DNA of 13,420 nt from CAYTLQ01 sp964438715 (GCA_964438715.1 CAYTLQ010000032.1:1-13420), one strand, 5' to 3'; counted from the first letter of the stretch, positions 1 to 8,106 are shown. Program-made: numbers and translations. The notes: generated from the letters alone by a model not told the origin.

Positions 1-2
1 AC

Positions 3-1631
3 AGAGGTTATACAACCTGTAGCGCATGTAAGGGCAGTAGATTACGGAGAGAGTCACTGCAGGTTAAAATAAACAATCATTCAATTCTCGATATTGTTCA
101 GAAACCTATCGCTCAAACTCTAGAATTTTTCAGAACACTTGAGCTTACAGCTTACGAAAAAGCAATAGCTGATCGCCTGATGAAAGAATTGCTCCGCAGA
201 TTAAATTATCTTAATGATGTAGGACTTGGTTATCTTACATTAGATCGGTTAAGTTCAACACTTTCGGGCGGAGAAACACAGCGTATTAATCTGGCAACTG
301 CTCTAGGTTCATCACTTGTTGGTACCCTATATGTACTCGATGAGCCGACAATAGGCCTTCATCCGAGAGATAATTCACGACTTATTAAGATATTAAAAAA
401 TCTTCGGGATATTGGCAATTCGGTAATTGTTGTAGAGCATGATGCTGAGATGATGCAAGAGGCAGATATTATCATCGATATGGGACCGAAAGCAGGGGTC
501 AATGGCGGTGAGATAACTTTTCTGGGCACATATCAGCAACTTATAAATGCGAGGAATGAATCGCTCACCGGAAAATACCTGAGAAAAGAATTACAAATAG
601 AAATACCGGCTGAGCGTAATACGAAAGATCTTGGCGCTATTACTGTTACAGGAGCCCGTGAAAATAATCTTAAAAATATAACAGTTAGTTTTCCTTTACA
701 TAAGTTTACGGTAGTAACCGGTGTAAGCGGCAGTGGTAAAAGTACGCTTGTGCATGATATACTCTATGCCGGTATTGCAAAAAACCTTGGGCTGGCACCG
801 CAAAAAATCGGCAAGTTCGATACAATATCAGGAGCTGAAAGTATTGACAATATTGAGATTGTTGACCAGTCGCCAATAGGAAAAACTCCACGATCTAACC
901 CGATAAGCTATATAAAAGCATTTGAACTAATCAGGGAATTGTTTGCTTCCACTCATCAGGCAAAAGCAAAGGGCTATACCCCCGGCTATTTCTCATTTAA
1001 TATACCGGGCGGTAGATGCGAAACTTGTCAGGGTGATGGATTCATCAGAGTTGAAATGCAATTTCTTGCGGATATTTTCCTCGAATGTGAAGACTGCAAA
1101 GGAACACGCTACAAAAAGGAAATTCGTGATATAATTTATCGCGGGAAAAATCTCGTAGATGTGCTGAATATGACAGTTGATGAAGCACTTACATTTTTTC
1201 ACGGACACGATAAAATTCTTCGGTTGTTACAATTGCTCGCTGATGTCGGTCTTGGTTACATTAAATTAGGACAGCCTTCAAATACTTTGTCCGGGGGTGA
1301 AGCTCAGCGTATAAAACTTGCTCAGCATCTATCTGCTCAACGAGAGAGAGCTCATACTCTTTTTATTTTTGATGAGCCAACAACCGGACTCCATTTTGAT
1401 GATATATCGAAACTCATGCGTTGCTTCAATATGTTATTGGCTAAAAATAATTCTCTTGTAATCATCGAACACAATCTTGAAGTAATTAAATGTGCCGATT
1501 ACATAATTGATATGGGACCTGAAGCAGGTGATAAAGGCGGATTTGTAATAGCCACAGGAACACCGGAACATATTGCAAATATCCCTGATTCATGGACAGG
1601 GAAATATCTGAAAAATTACCTTCATCCTTGA
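3..1631 (+). CDS. uvrA: UvrA excinuclease ATPase subunit, C-terminal part (5' truncated by window edge)
   Basis: UvrA is the DNA-damage-sensing ABC ATPase of nucleotide excision repair and acts in the cytoplasm as a dimer. The frame is open from the left edge, so the start and N-terminal ATPase parts are missing; 542 of the usual roughly 940 residues are visible. In order they show: the second CxxC of the first zinc module (positions 18-29); ABC signature LSGGETQR (from about 261); Walker B LYVLDEPT; the second Walker A, GVSGSGKST (about 720); a complete second zinc finger, CxxC-x19-CxxC (about 1017-1100); a second signature LSGGEAQR; and Walker B LFIFDEPTTGLHFDD. Both ATPase halves look intact. 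Sequences around the Walker B motifs (LVGTLYVLDEPTIGLH, LFIFDEPT) recall the second UvrA paralogue of Bacteroidota more than canonical UvrA1, but the UvrB-binding region that would decide this lies outside the window. The next gene starts 20 bases downstream on the same strand. Confidence 0.96.
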   Translation, partial: RGYTTCSACKGSRLRRESLQVKINNHSILDIVQKPIAQTLEFFRTLELTAYEKAIADRLMKELLRRLNYLNDVGLGYLTLDRLSSTLSGGETQRINLATALGSSLVGTLYVLDEPTIGLHPRDNSRLIKILKNLRDIGNSVIVVEHDAEMMQEADIIIDMGPKAGVNGGEITFLGTYQQLINARNESLTGKYLRKELQIEIPAERNTKDLGAITVTGARENNLKNITVSFPLHKFTVVTGVSGSGKSTLVHDILYAGIAKNLGLAPQKIGKFDTISGAESIDNIEIVDQSPIGKTPRSNPISYIKAFELIRELFASTHQAKAKGYTPGYFSFNIPGGRCETCQGDGFIRVEMQFLADIFLECEDCKGTRYKKEIRDIIYRGKNLVDVLNMTVDEALTFFHGHDKILRLLQLLADVGLGYIKLGQPSNTLSGGEAQRIKLAQHLSAQRERAHTLFIFDEPTTGLHFDDISKLMRCFNMLLAKNNSLVIIEHNLEVIKCADYIIDMGPEAGDKGGFVIATGTPEHIANIPDSWTGKYLKNYLHP

Positions 1632-1651
1632 CACTTATGAAATATAACTAA

Positions 1652-2602
1652 ATGTTCAACGATATTATTTTTATTGCAGAAACCGTTCTCCCGGTCTTTT
1701 CAATAATTGCTTTAGGATACATCTTAAAGCGTAATGGTTTTATCAATGAGAACTTCATCATTCTCTCTTCAAAGATTGTCTTCACTATTGCTTTACCCTG
1801 CATGATATTTACGGAGATATCTCAGATTAATATTAAAGAACAATTTAACACTGAAGTAATTATCTATCTGATTATTGCAACACTGGTTTCTTTTGTTATC
1901 TCATGGATTGCCGTTAAGCCCTTAAGGGTTGATCCAAAAGACGAAGCGGCTTTTATTCAAGGAAGTTTTCGTGGCAATTTTGCAATTGTTGGGCTGGCAC
2001 TGATTTCCAATATGTATGGCAGTACTGAAGTTGCAGAAGCAACTATTATGCTTGTTTTTGTTTTACCAACATATAATATTTTGTCTGTCTTAGCTCTGAC
2101 ATTACCAATCAGGAATTCCAAAACTGTTTCATTAGGAAGAATGGTGTCGGATATAATACTGAACCCCCTGATAGTAGCTGTTATTGTCGCACTTGTATTT
2201 TCTTTTTTTCAGATCACCCCTCCTCCTGTGGCGCTGAAAACTGTAAATGTGATTGCCCGTATTGCTATACCGCTGGCTCTGTTAGGAATTGGTGGCTCAT
2301 TAAGTAAACAGAGTGTTCTACAATCTTCCCATTTAAGTATCATTGCAACAATATTAAAAATAGTAGTTTTTCCAATTCTTCTCACTTTTGGTGCATATAT
2401 CTATGGGTTTCGGGATTCGGATCTAATTTTACTTTTTATTCTTTTCTCCTCACCTACCGCTGTTGTTAGTTTTATTATGGCTGAGGCAATGGGAGCAAAC
2501 TCACAACTCGCAAGTAATATTATTCTTCTCACTACTGTATTTTCAGCGGTTACTATTTCCACCGGTTTATTAATACTACGACTTACGGGATTACTTTATT
2601 AG
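1652..2602 (+). CDS. AEC-family (auxin efflux carrier-like) transporter
   Basis: A 316-residue inner-membrane protein, almost wholly hydrophobic, of the length usual for bacterial AEC permeases (Mem_trans family). These are secondary carriers, some of which export or exchange organic acids such as malate; the substrate cannot be read from sequence. Family features visible are an N-terminal LPVFSIIALGYILKRNGF stretch (residues 13-30), LPCMIF (48-53), GSFRGNFAIVGLAL (104-117), NPLI (171-174), a glycine-rich IPLALLGIGGSL segment (206-217) and SSPTAVVSFIMAEAMGAN (266-283). About ten membrane segments fall into two five-helix halves with a polar linker near residues 152-165. The ATG at 1652 is the first in-frame start after the uvrA stop; no clear Shine-Dalgarno sequence precedes it. 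The short gaps to uvrA (20 bases) and the next gene (11 bases) suggest co-transcription, although no functional link to repair is evident. Confidence 0.9.
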   Translation: MFNDIIFIAETVLPVFSIIALGYILKRNGFINENFIILSSKIVFTIALPCMIFTEISQINIKEQFNTEVIIYLIIATLVSFVISWIAVKPLRVDPKDEAAFIQGSFRGNFAIVGLALISNMYGSTEVAEATIMLVFVLPTYNILSVLALTLPIRNSKTVSLGRMVSDIILNPLIVAVIVALVFSFFQITPPPVALKTVNVIARIAIPLALLGIGGSLSKQSVLQSSHLSIIATILKIVVFPILLTFGAYIYGFRDSDLILLFILFSSPTAVVSFIMAEAMGANSQLASNIILLTTVFSAVTISTGLLILRLTGLLY

Positions 2603-2613
2603 TATTTACAATA

Positions 2614-3246
2614 ATGAGCCAGCATACAGAATCGTTTTATCACATTCCTGATGTAAATAAGTTCATACTTAAAGAAAAAAGCTCAGAGTTTATTGGGATA
2701 ATTTTTCCCTGCTTCTCCTCCGAAAGTGCAGGTGAAGTATTACATTCTTTACGAAAAGAATACTTCGATGCCACCCACCATTGTTATGCTTACAGGATGT
2801 ACGGCGCCGGGCAAAAATATTCAGATGATGGCGAACCGTCTGGTACAGCAGGCATCCGAATACTTAATGCCATTGAACACTTTGGAATTTATAACAATCT
2901 TCTGGTAATTATCAGATACTTTGGCGGAATTAAACTCGGTGTCGGACCTCTTGGGCAGGCTTATTATAATTGTGCTTTTACTCTTTGCGAACAATCAAAG
3001 AGAGAGGAAGTATTTCCCGCCTACAACGGTGTTGTATCTTTTCCTTTTAGCGAATCAGGAACAATTTACCGCTTATTAGATACCTGCGGAGTAAAAATCA
3101 CAAACACAAATTATGCAGAGAACAGCACATCTGTTGATTTTCTTATAAAACTTCAGAATAGTAGTATGTTGGAACGAGAGCTGTCACAATTATTTTATAA
3201 AGGTATCACCTACACTCTGAACAAAGACAGTATTTTTTTCTTCTGA
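2614..3246 (+). CDS. yigZ: YigZ/IMPACT-family (UPF0029) protein
   Basis: A 210-residue cytoplasmic protein of the YigZ/IMPACT family, full length for the bacterial type. The N-terminal IMPACT domain carries the family hallmarks in order: DATHHCYAYR (residues 52-61), DDGEPSGTAG (71-80) and RYFGGIKLGVGPLGQAY (101-117). The usual motif ends in GVGGLVRAY, so the Pro-Leu-Gln variant here is a modest departure. The C-terminal third (about 135-205) fits the small ferredoxin-like DUF1949 domain. The biochemical role is unsettled: eukaryotic IMPACT acts in translational control through GCN2, while bacterial members have been proposed to bind nucleic acid or act on peptides, so no reaction is assigned. 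It starts 11 bases after the AEC gene and is probably the last gene of that transcript; the next gene is convergent, with only 17 bases between the stop codons. Confidence 0.92.
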   Translation: MSQHTESFYHIPDVNKFILKEKSSEFIGIIFPCFSSESAGEVLHSLRKEYFDATHHCYAYRMYGAGQKYSDDGEPSGTAGIRILNAIEHFGIYNNLLVIIRYFGGIKLGVGPLGQAYYNCAFTLCEQSKREEVFPAYNGVVSFPFSESGTIYRLLDTCGVKITNTNYAENSTSVDFLIKLQNSSMLERELSQLFYKGITYTLNKDSIFFF

Positions 3247-3249
3247 TAT

Positions 3250-3272
3250 ATTCCTTCTGTTTTTCAGGGAAT
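3250..3272. other. Small hairpin between convergent genes
   Basis: An imperfect inverted repeat, ATTCC-(TT)-CTG, five-T loop, CAG-GGAAT, spans the 17-base gap between the yigZ-like and HAD stop codons and overlaps the HAD stop. No U-tract follows it on either strand, so it is a poor match for an intrinsic terminator. It may only stabilise 3' ends, or be chance. Confidence 0.25.
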
Positions 3273-3875
3273 AATATGTAATGCCTGCAGGTCTTTAATA
3301 AGTTTAGCTTGACTAACAAATTGAATTGCATCCCACCCATTTCTTCGCGCGCCATCACAATACTCCTGAATATCGTCGATGAATAAATGTCTCCCCGGCT
3401 CTTCTCCGGTATATTCGGTAACAGCTTTGTAAATTTTATCTTCCGGTTTAATTGCCCGTACTTCATGAGAAAGAAATAACTTCTCAAAATTTTCTAAAAA
3501 TTGATAATTCTTATATCCATACTGCCTGTGTATCTCGTTCGTATTAGATAAAAGCACAAGCCTGTATTCTTTTTTTAGTATTGGCAGTAGTTTCGTAACT
3601 TCCGTATTCTCGCTGAAGATCTCCGAAAAAAATATGAAGAACTGTAACTTTGTTAATTTATAATCAAGCACTTCGAGCATTTTTTCGGTGAATTGCTCAG
3701 CAGAAATGTCACCACGCTCATGCTCTCTGTGCAAATGATAATTCTCTTTATAAAAGTTTATGAACTTTTCACCAAGTCCCTTGCTTACCTCATTCATACG
3801 CTTTATACATATAGTGTAGTCGAATGGTATAAGCACATTTCCGAGGTCAAATACAATTACCGAATATTTATTCAT
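3264..3875 (-). CDS. HAD-superfamily phosphatase, YihX-like (glucose-1-phosphatase type)
   Basis: A 203-residue cytoplasmic HAD hydrolase. Motif I is FDLGNVL with nucleophile Asp10; motif II is LSNTN (Ser110); motif III is KPE (Lys143); motif IV is DD (167-168). The position two after the nucleophile, usually Asp in HAD phosphatases, is Gly12. E. coli YihX, an alpha-D-glucose-1-phosphatase, has the same DLGNV motif, and the protein also matches YihX in HERGDIS (residues 52-58) and LSNTNEIH. A sugar-phosphate phosphatase is therefore likely, with the exact substrate unknown; a helical cap domain occupies about residues 18-95. The ATG start follows a 106-base gap containing the terminator of the peptidase operon, so this gene needs its own promoter or read-through. 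No clear Shine-Dalgarno sequence is seen. A short out-of-frame ATG at 3893 on the minus strand ends after eight codons and is not considered a gene. Confidence 0.9.
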   Translation of the reverse strand: MNKYSVIVFDLGNVLIPFDYTICIKRMNEVSKGLGEKFINFYKENYHLHREHERGDISAEQFTEKMLEVLDYKLTKLQFFIFFSEIFSENTEVTKLLPILKKEYRLVLLSNTNEIHRQYGYKNYQFLENFEKLFLSHEVRAIKPEDKIYKAVTEYTGEEPGRHLFIDDIQEYCDGARRNGWDAIQFVSQAKLIKDLQALHIIP

Positions 3876-3894
3876 ATTTAAAACAACTCACCAT

Positions 3895-3935
3895 AAAAAA
3901 AATACTGCCGGATTTTGTTAAGATTCCGGCAGTGT
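3895..3935 (-). terminator. Intrinsic terminator of the M16 peptidase operon
   Basis: A stem ACTGCCGGA/TCCGGCAGT (3904-3912 with 3925-3933), extendable by a G-U and an A-T pair, encloses a 12-base loop. On the minus strand the stem is followed by a run of eight U (complement of 3895-3902). It lies 47 bases beyond the stop of the second peptidase gene and just upstream of the HAD start. There is no T-run on the other side, so it works only for minus-strand transcripts. Confidence 0.85.
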
Positions 3936-3981
3936 ATTAATAATTACTGAATTTTCAATAATACAAAATTACAGGAAAATA

Positions 3982-6045
3982 TTATTTAAATATTTCGTCA
4001 CTGAGATTTGTATTCAGCTCAATTTTTGTTACGGTCAAAGGTATAACCATTCCTGCAACAGATTGTGTCAAAAGATAAGGATATTTCACACCATTTACCT
4101 CACGGTAATCGTCTAAATCAATTGTTTGTACAAACTGACCCTGCGGGGTCGAAAGAGTTCTTTCCTCGCGTACCCGTAACGATGATACCTGATCATAATA
4201 ATGAATTATTTCTGAACCGCCTTTTAGTTTCAGTTTAATCTTATAAACATCTTTTCCATTTAGTTTCTGTGCGGCTACAAACTCCAGTTTCACACCCATT
4301 TCATTCAGCTTGACAATACCTGCCATCTCTGCTTCAAATTGCATTTCCTCAAGTTCACTTCCCTCTAAAACATTCTCACCCATTGGCGATTTCTGCATTC
4401 CCTTAACGCCATCAAATACCATTGACTGTTCCATACCCGCAAAAGAGAGTTTCATAAGATATTTGTTTGGCGCTTTCTGATAAATTGTTGAGTTGACATC
4501 AAAACCCTGCACTTTAGCAGTCATTGTTGTGGTTCTATCTTTCACTTTCAGCAAATTATCTTTTCCGCCGATAGCTGAAATATATTTTTCAATTATTGAC
4601 TCTGCAGTTACACCTTCCGGCGCTTTCGATGCATTGGGATCTATTTTATTTCCCTCTGTATCGTAATATTCAATTTTTCCTGCGACGCCGAATTTTTTTA
4701 CTTTATCAGCTATCTCACTTGCATTACCCACTATAATAATATAACTATTCTCAGGTTTAATGTATTTTTTTGCCATTTCCTGGACCTCGGCAATTGTTAC
4801 AGAGGAAAGATTTGTCAGGTAGTTTCTGTAGTAATCTTTAGGAAGATTATAAATGGCTGTATTGATTGCAAAATTTGCAACAGTCTGGGGGTTTTCAAGA
4901 GAAATGGAAAAACTACCTGTAATATAATTCTTCACTTTTTCCAATTCCTGTTCAGTAACCGGTTCATTTCTCAGCCGTTTAAGTTCATAAAAAATCTGAG
5001 TAAGAGCGCTATCGGTAACTTCATTTCGTACCTCGGCAGATGCAGTAAAAGAACCAACCAACTGGTCGTCGTCCAGATTAGAAAATGCTCCATAAGTGTA
5101 GCCGTGTTTTTCACGAAGGTTTTCAAAAAGCCGGAATACTCCACCACCGAGAATGGTATTCATCACTCGCGCTTTAATTACATCAGCACTGCCCGGTTTC
5201 AGTTGTACCGGATGCCCAACTCTTAACGAAGACTGAACAGAACTGCTCTTATCTACTACAATTACTTTATTAACAAGAGGACCTTCCGGATTTTTCCATG
5301 TATATTTTGGAACATCTCCTTTTTGCCAGCCGGAAAGATATTTCTCTGTTAACGATTTTGCTTCTTCAAGAGTTATATCACCCACAAATGCCAAATAGGC
5401 AATGTTTGGCTTAAAATACGATGTGTAAAAGTTTCTGCACATTTCAAGCGAAATACTATTTACACTTGCTTCTGTACTGCTCTCAGCATACGGATGGCCT
5501 TCGCCGTAATACACTTTATTAAGAACTTTAAATGCAATAGAACCCGGGTCATCCTGCTCAGACCTTATGGTGCTAATCATTAGTGTTTTTACCTTATCAA
5601 GTTCTTCCTGCTTAAACTCGGCATTTAACAGGATATCAGCGCTTATCTCCATCAATTTATCAAAATGTTTCTTCAGCGAAGTTGCAAAAATGCCATTTGC
5701 GCTGGTGCTTAATGTTGCACCAATCATATCCACCTGATGGTCGATCTGATCTTTCGTTCTTGTTTTTGTGCCCGTACGAAGCAGCATTCCGGTGGCATCT
5801 GCATATCCGGCATTTTCCTTTTCCAGAAATGGATCGTAATTAAGTTGCAGTGACATGCTGACTTTCGGTAGTTTTCTGTTTTCAACAACAAATACTTTTA
5901 ATCCATTTGGTAATTCAAATGACTGATATTCAGGTATCTGAATCTTTGGTGCCGGGCCCGGCTTCGGGGCTTTTGTTCTGTCCACCTGCGCCAAGAGCAT
6001 GACAGAACTACATAATAAAAGAATAACGATAAATACTTTTTTCAT
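3982..6045 (-). CDS. M16-family peptidase-like protein without zinc site, fused to a LolA-like C-terminal domain
   Basis: A 687-residue exported protein. Residues 1-20 form a signal peptide (MKK, hydrophobic core, LLAQ), then a proline-rich linker. Residues about 38-455 are two M16 domains, but the zinc motif HxxEH is replaced at the matching place by YADATGM (81-87), so this half cannot bind zinc in the usual way. It keeps the substrate-binding Arg/Tyr pair of M16B partner subunits, in LREKHGYTYG (Arg311, Tyr318). Residues about 480-687 form an extra domain beginning IIEKYISAIGGKDNLLKV, beta-rich, resembling the LolA/outer-membrane-lipoprotein-sorting fold; its ligand is unknown. A good Shine-Dalgarno sequence (AGGAG at about 6051-6056) precedes the ATG. 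The gene starts 26 bases after the active-type M16 gene, so the two are very likely co-expressed as a heterodimer in the periplasm. It is longer than typical M16B subunits (about 430 residues) because of the added tail. Confidence 0.93.
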   Translation of the reverse strand: MKKVFIVILLLCSSVMLLAQVDRTKAPKPGPAPKIQIPEYQSFELPNGLKVFVVENRKLPKVSMSLQLNYDPFLEKENAGYADATGMLLRTGTKTRTKDQIDHQVDMIGATLSTSANGIFATSLKKHFDKLMEISADILLNAEFKQEELDKVKTLMISTIRSEQDDPGSIAFKVLNKVYYGEGHPYAESSTEASVNSISLEMCRNFYTSYFKPNIAYLAFVGDITLEEAKSLTEKYLSGWQKGDVPKYTWKNPEGPLVNKVIVVDKSSSVQSSLRVGHPVQLKPGSADVIKARVMNTILGGGVFRLFENLREKHGYTYGAFSNLDDDQLVGSFTASAEVRNEVTDSALTQIFYELKRLRNEPVTEQELEKVKNYITGSFSISLENPQTVANFAINTAIYNLPKDYYRNYLTNLSSVTIAEVQEMAKKYIKPENSYIIIVGNASEIADKVKKFGVAGKIEYYDTEGNKIDPNASKAPEGVTAESIIEKYISAIGGKDNLLKVKDRTTTMTAKVQGFDVNSTIYQKAPNKYLMKLSFAGMEQSMVFDGVKGMQKSPMGENVLEGSELEEMQFEAEMAGIVKLNEMGVKLEFVAAQKLNGKDVYKIKLKLKGGSEIIHYYDQVSSLRVREERTLSTPQGQFVQTIDLDDYREVNGVKYPYLLTQSVAGMVIPLTVTKIELNTNLSDEIFK

Positions 6046-6071
6046 AAATTCTCCTGTTTTCCCGTTTTCAA

Positions 6072-7394
6072 TTAGTTACTCTTTGGTTTAGAAAGATAGT
6101 ATAAAACAACACGGTTTTCTTTTGTGAGATATTTTTTCGCCACTCTCTGAATATCTTCACGCGTTACTTTGAGATAATTGTCGATCTGGGAATTAATCAG
6201 ATTTGCATCCTTGAAGAAAAGATGGTAGGTAGCAAGTGAATTAGCTATTCCGAGAACCCTGCCTTTTTCACTGATAAAACTATCTTCTATTTGATTTCGT
6301 ATCTTCTGAAACTCTTCTTCCGATATTAATTCATTTTGTACTCTTTTTATTTCTTCATCAATTGCTGACTCATTATCATCGGCTGTTTTACCTACCGCAC
6401 AGATAGAGTAACAGATAAACAAGCCCGGATCTTCGAGAGAAAACGGGAAAGAACCGGCCGCAACACTGAGTTGTTTTTTATCAACTAACGACTTATACAG
6501 TCGTGAACTCTCTCCGCTTGATAATAGTGTGGTAAGCATATTAATTGCGTAATAGTCCGGTGTACCTTGTGCCGGTATATGGTATGCCTGTATTACTGCA
6601 GGCAACTGAATATTGTCATAAACAGTATCCCGAACCTCGGCAGTTTTAACAGGCTCTATTTCTTTCGGCCTTACAATTTTCTTATTACCCTTTGGAATAT
6701 CTTTATAATATTTTTCAATCAGTTTTTTTGTTTCTTCAATATCTATATCTCCTGCAATCGAAAGAACGGCATTATTTGGCACATAATATGTTTTGTAAAA
6801 TTCGCGGAATTCTTCAATAGTTGCTTGATCGATATACTGAAAGGAGCCTATGGGTGTCCAGCGGTATGGATGCACTTTATAGGCATGAGAAAATGTCTGT
6901 TCAAGAAAACTGCCGTATGGTCTGTTATCAATAGACTGACGGCGTTCTTCTTTCACAACACTTCTCTGAGTTTCAACACCGACGCTGTCAATCTTTGCAT
7001 GCAACATTCTTTCTGACTCTATCCATAAACCTAATTCAAGTTGATTTGAGGGAAGCAAAAAGTAATATGTTGTTTGGTCAAAACTGGTAGAAGCATTTAA
7101 TTGCCCGCCGGCATTCTGGATCAATTCATCAATTTGCCCGCGCTTTATATTCTCAGAGCCCTCGAACATAAGATGTTCAAAGAAATGAGCAAAACCTGTT
7201 CTTTCCGGGTCCTCATTCTTTGAGCCAACATGAAATGTTGTGGTAATTGCAACTATTGGTGTAGTATTGTCTTTATGTAATATGACATGCAAACCATTCG
7301 GAAGGTCATATTCGATAAAATCAATTTTTTTTGTCTGGGCAAACCCTATGGCTATAAAGCCAAATAGCAATAGAAAGATAGCTGTCTTTTTCAT
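6072..7394 (-). CDS. M16-family zinc metallopeptidase (catalytic-type subunit)
   Basis: A 440-residue exported peptidase with a signal peptide (residues 1-20, ending GFAQ) and two M16 domains. The inverted zinc motif HFFEH is at residues 70-74, with Glu73 as general base; the downstream third ligand is Glu149 or Glu150 in VVKEERRQ, at the distance expected for the family. NAGGQLNASTSFDQTTYY (94-111) is the conserved strand after the zinc helix. The C-terminal domain lacks the Arg/Tyr pair: where partners read LREKxGxxY, this reads LVDKKQLSV (about 303-311). The active subunit therefore appears to need the next gene's product to hold substrate. M16B enzymes degrade oligopeptides and unfolded segments; here the likely site is the periplasm. 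It is the first gene of a two-gene operon; the 199-base region upstream must hold its promoter, but I cannot identify a convincing one. Only a weak GGA ribosome-binding site precedes the ATG. Confidence 0.94.
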   Translation of the reverse strand: MKKTAIFLLLFGFIAIGFAQTKKIDFIEYDLPNGLHVILHKDNTTPIVAITTTFHVGSKNEDPERTGFAHFFEHLMFEGSENIKRGQIDELIQNAGGQLNASTSFDQTTYYFLLPSNQLELGLWIESERMLHAKIDSVGVETQRSVVKEERRQSIDNRPYGSFLEQTFSHAYKVHPYRWTPIGSFQYIDQATIEEFREFYKTYYVPNNAVLSIAGDIDIEETKKLIEKYYKDIPKGNKKIVRPKEIEPVKTAEVRDTVYDNIQLPAVIQAYHIPAQGTPDYYAINMLTTLLSSGESSRLYKSLVDKKQLSVAAGSFPFSLEDPGLFICYSICAVGKTADDNESAIDEEIKRVQNELISEEEFQKIRNQIEDSFISEKGRVLGIANSLATYHLFFKDANLINSQIDNYLKVTREDIQRVAKKYLTKENRVVLYYLSKPKSN

Positions 7395-7593
7395 ATTAAT
7401 TCCGGATATTAAGAATAAGCTAAAATTAAGAAAATAAGCTCCGTAGGAAAAGGGAATTTAGAGTAGTGGACACAAAACAGGATATATGGCATTTTTACTG
7501 TTTCTGGTGTGTTTGCTACTTCTTGTTTACCTGATATCCTAAGCGGTAAAATTTAGTAAGAGGCATTCCGTGTTCTGCGTTGGAAATACTTTA
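7395..7593. other. Intergenic region upstream of the M16 operon, no gene found
   Basis: These 199 bases separate the small membrane protein gene from the peptidase operon. There is no intrinsic terminator. An inverted pair AGGATAT/ATATCCT (7479-7485 and 7534-7540) is separated by 48 bases, and AATAAGCT is repeated near the peptidase start. A 16-base exact match to the arginase gene lies at 7558-7573. The only open frame, 27 codons on the minus strand (7492-7409), has no ribosome-binding site and is not called. The peptidase promoter is presumably here. Confidence 0.5.
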
Positions 7594-8106
7594 TTAAATA
7601 TCCTGCTCTTTACCAAAAAACAGAACAACCAACATAATAAGAAAGAGAAATGTTGCCCAGCCTGCGGTAACTATACCAATAAATGATGTAAAGAATGTTT
7701 CAATACTCAATGTTCCCCGGAATATACCCAGAGCTATTATAAGAAATAGAAACACTACCGAGAGTATGAGATATGTTCTTTTAGAATTGTCTTCGAGGTA
7801 TAATAAGAGAAAGTTAATACCGGGGATAAAAATTAAAATTGGAATAATTAGATTTTTTATTTCTAGTCCCTGAATGTTTTTATCCAAATACAGCAGAACA
7901 CCCAAAAGAAATGTTGTAGAGGAGAGGAATAGTTTTGAATGTTGGAATGTTCCAAAATATGTATAAAAGAGACTAAGTCCGAGAAACATTAAAGCAAAAG
8001 CAAATATAGCCTCTGAGGAAAAATTCACTATTCCAAGGAACCTGATACCCAATCCAATAAAAACAAACAAAAATGAATACAGAATAATACGAGCGGGAGT
8101 AGTCAT
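7594..8106 (-). CDS. Small integral membrane protein of unknown function
   Basis: A 170-residue hydrophobic protein with about six predicted membrane segments (near residues 6-26, 32-52, 58-74, 85-104, 111-128 and 143-164), short loops and a charged C-terminus GKEQDI. The polar loop EDNSKR (105-110) is the only sizeable hydrophilic stretch. I do not recognise a family; the layout loosely resembles LiaF/DUF5668-type multi-helix stubs, but no motif supports that. I prefer the ATG at 8106, 7 bases after the arginase stop, over an in-frame TTG at 8145 that would overlap arginase by 32 bases and add residues with no membrane character. No Shine-Dalgarno sequence is visible, so translation may depend on coupling to arginase. 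It is probably the last gene of the stress-protein/antiporter/arginase transcript. Confidence 0.78.
   Translation of the reverse strand: MTTPARIILYSFLFVFIGLGIRFLGIVNFSSEAIFAFALMFLGLSLFYTYFGTFQHSKLFLSSTTFLLGVLLYLDKNIQGLEIKNLIIPILIFIPGINFLLLYLEDNSKRTYLILSVVFLFLIIALGIFRGTLSIETFFTSFIGIVTAGWATFLFLIMLVVLFFGKEQDI

Noticed and set aside
3250..3272. Bidirectional terminator between the convergent yigZ-like and HAD genes
   Set aside because: The hairpin is short, bulged and not followed by a U-tract on either strand, so it is listed only as a hairpin.
6567..7016. 149-codon plus-strand open frame inside the catalytic M16 gene
   Set aside because: It is antisense to a clearly functional peptidase gene with conserved motifs; its Phe/Cys-rich product looks like a reverse-frame shadow.
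7409..7492. 27-codon minus-strand open frame just upstream of the catalytic M16 peptidase
   Set aside because: No ribosome binding site, no recognisable features beyond a hydrophobic end, and short enough to be chance.
7479..7540. Terminator or riboswitch formed by the AGGATAT/ATATCCT inverted pair
   Set aside because: The 48-base loop has little internal pairing, no U-tract follows and no known riboswitch core is recognisable.
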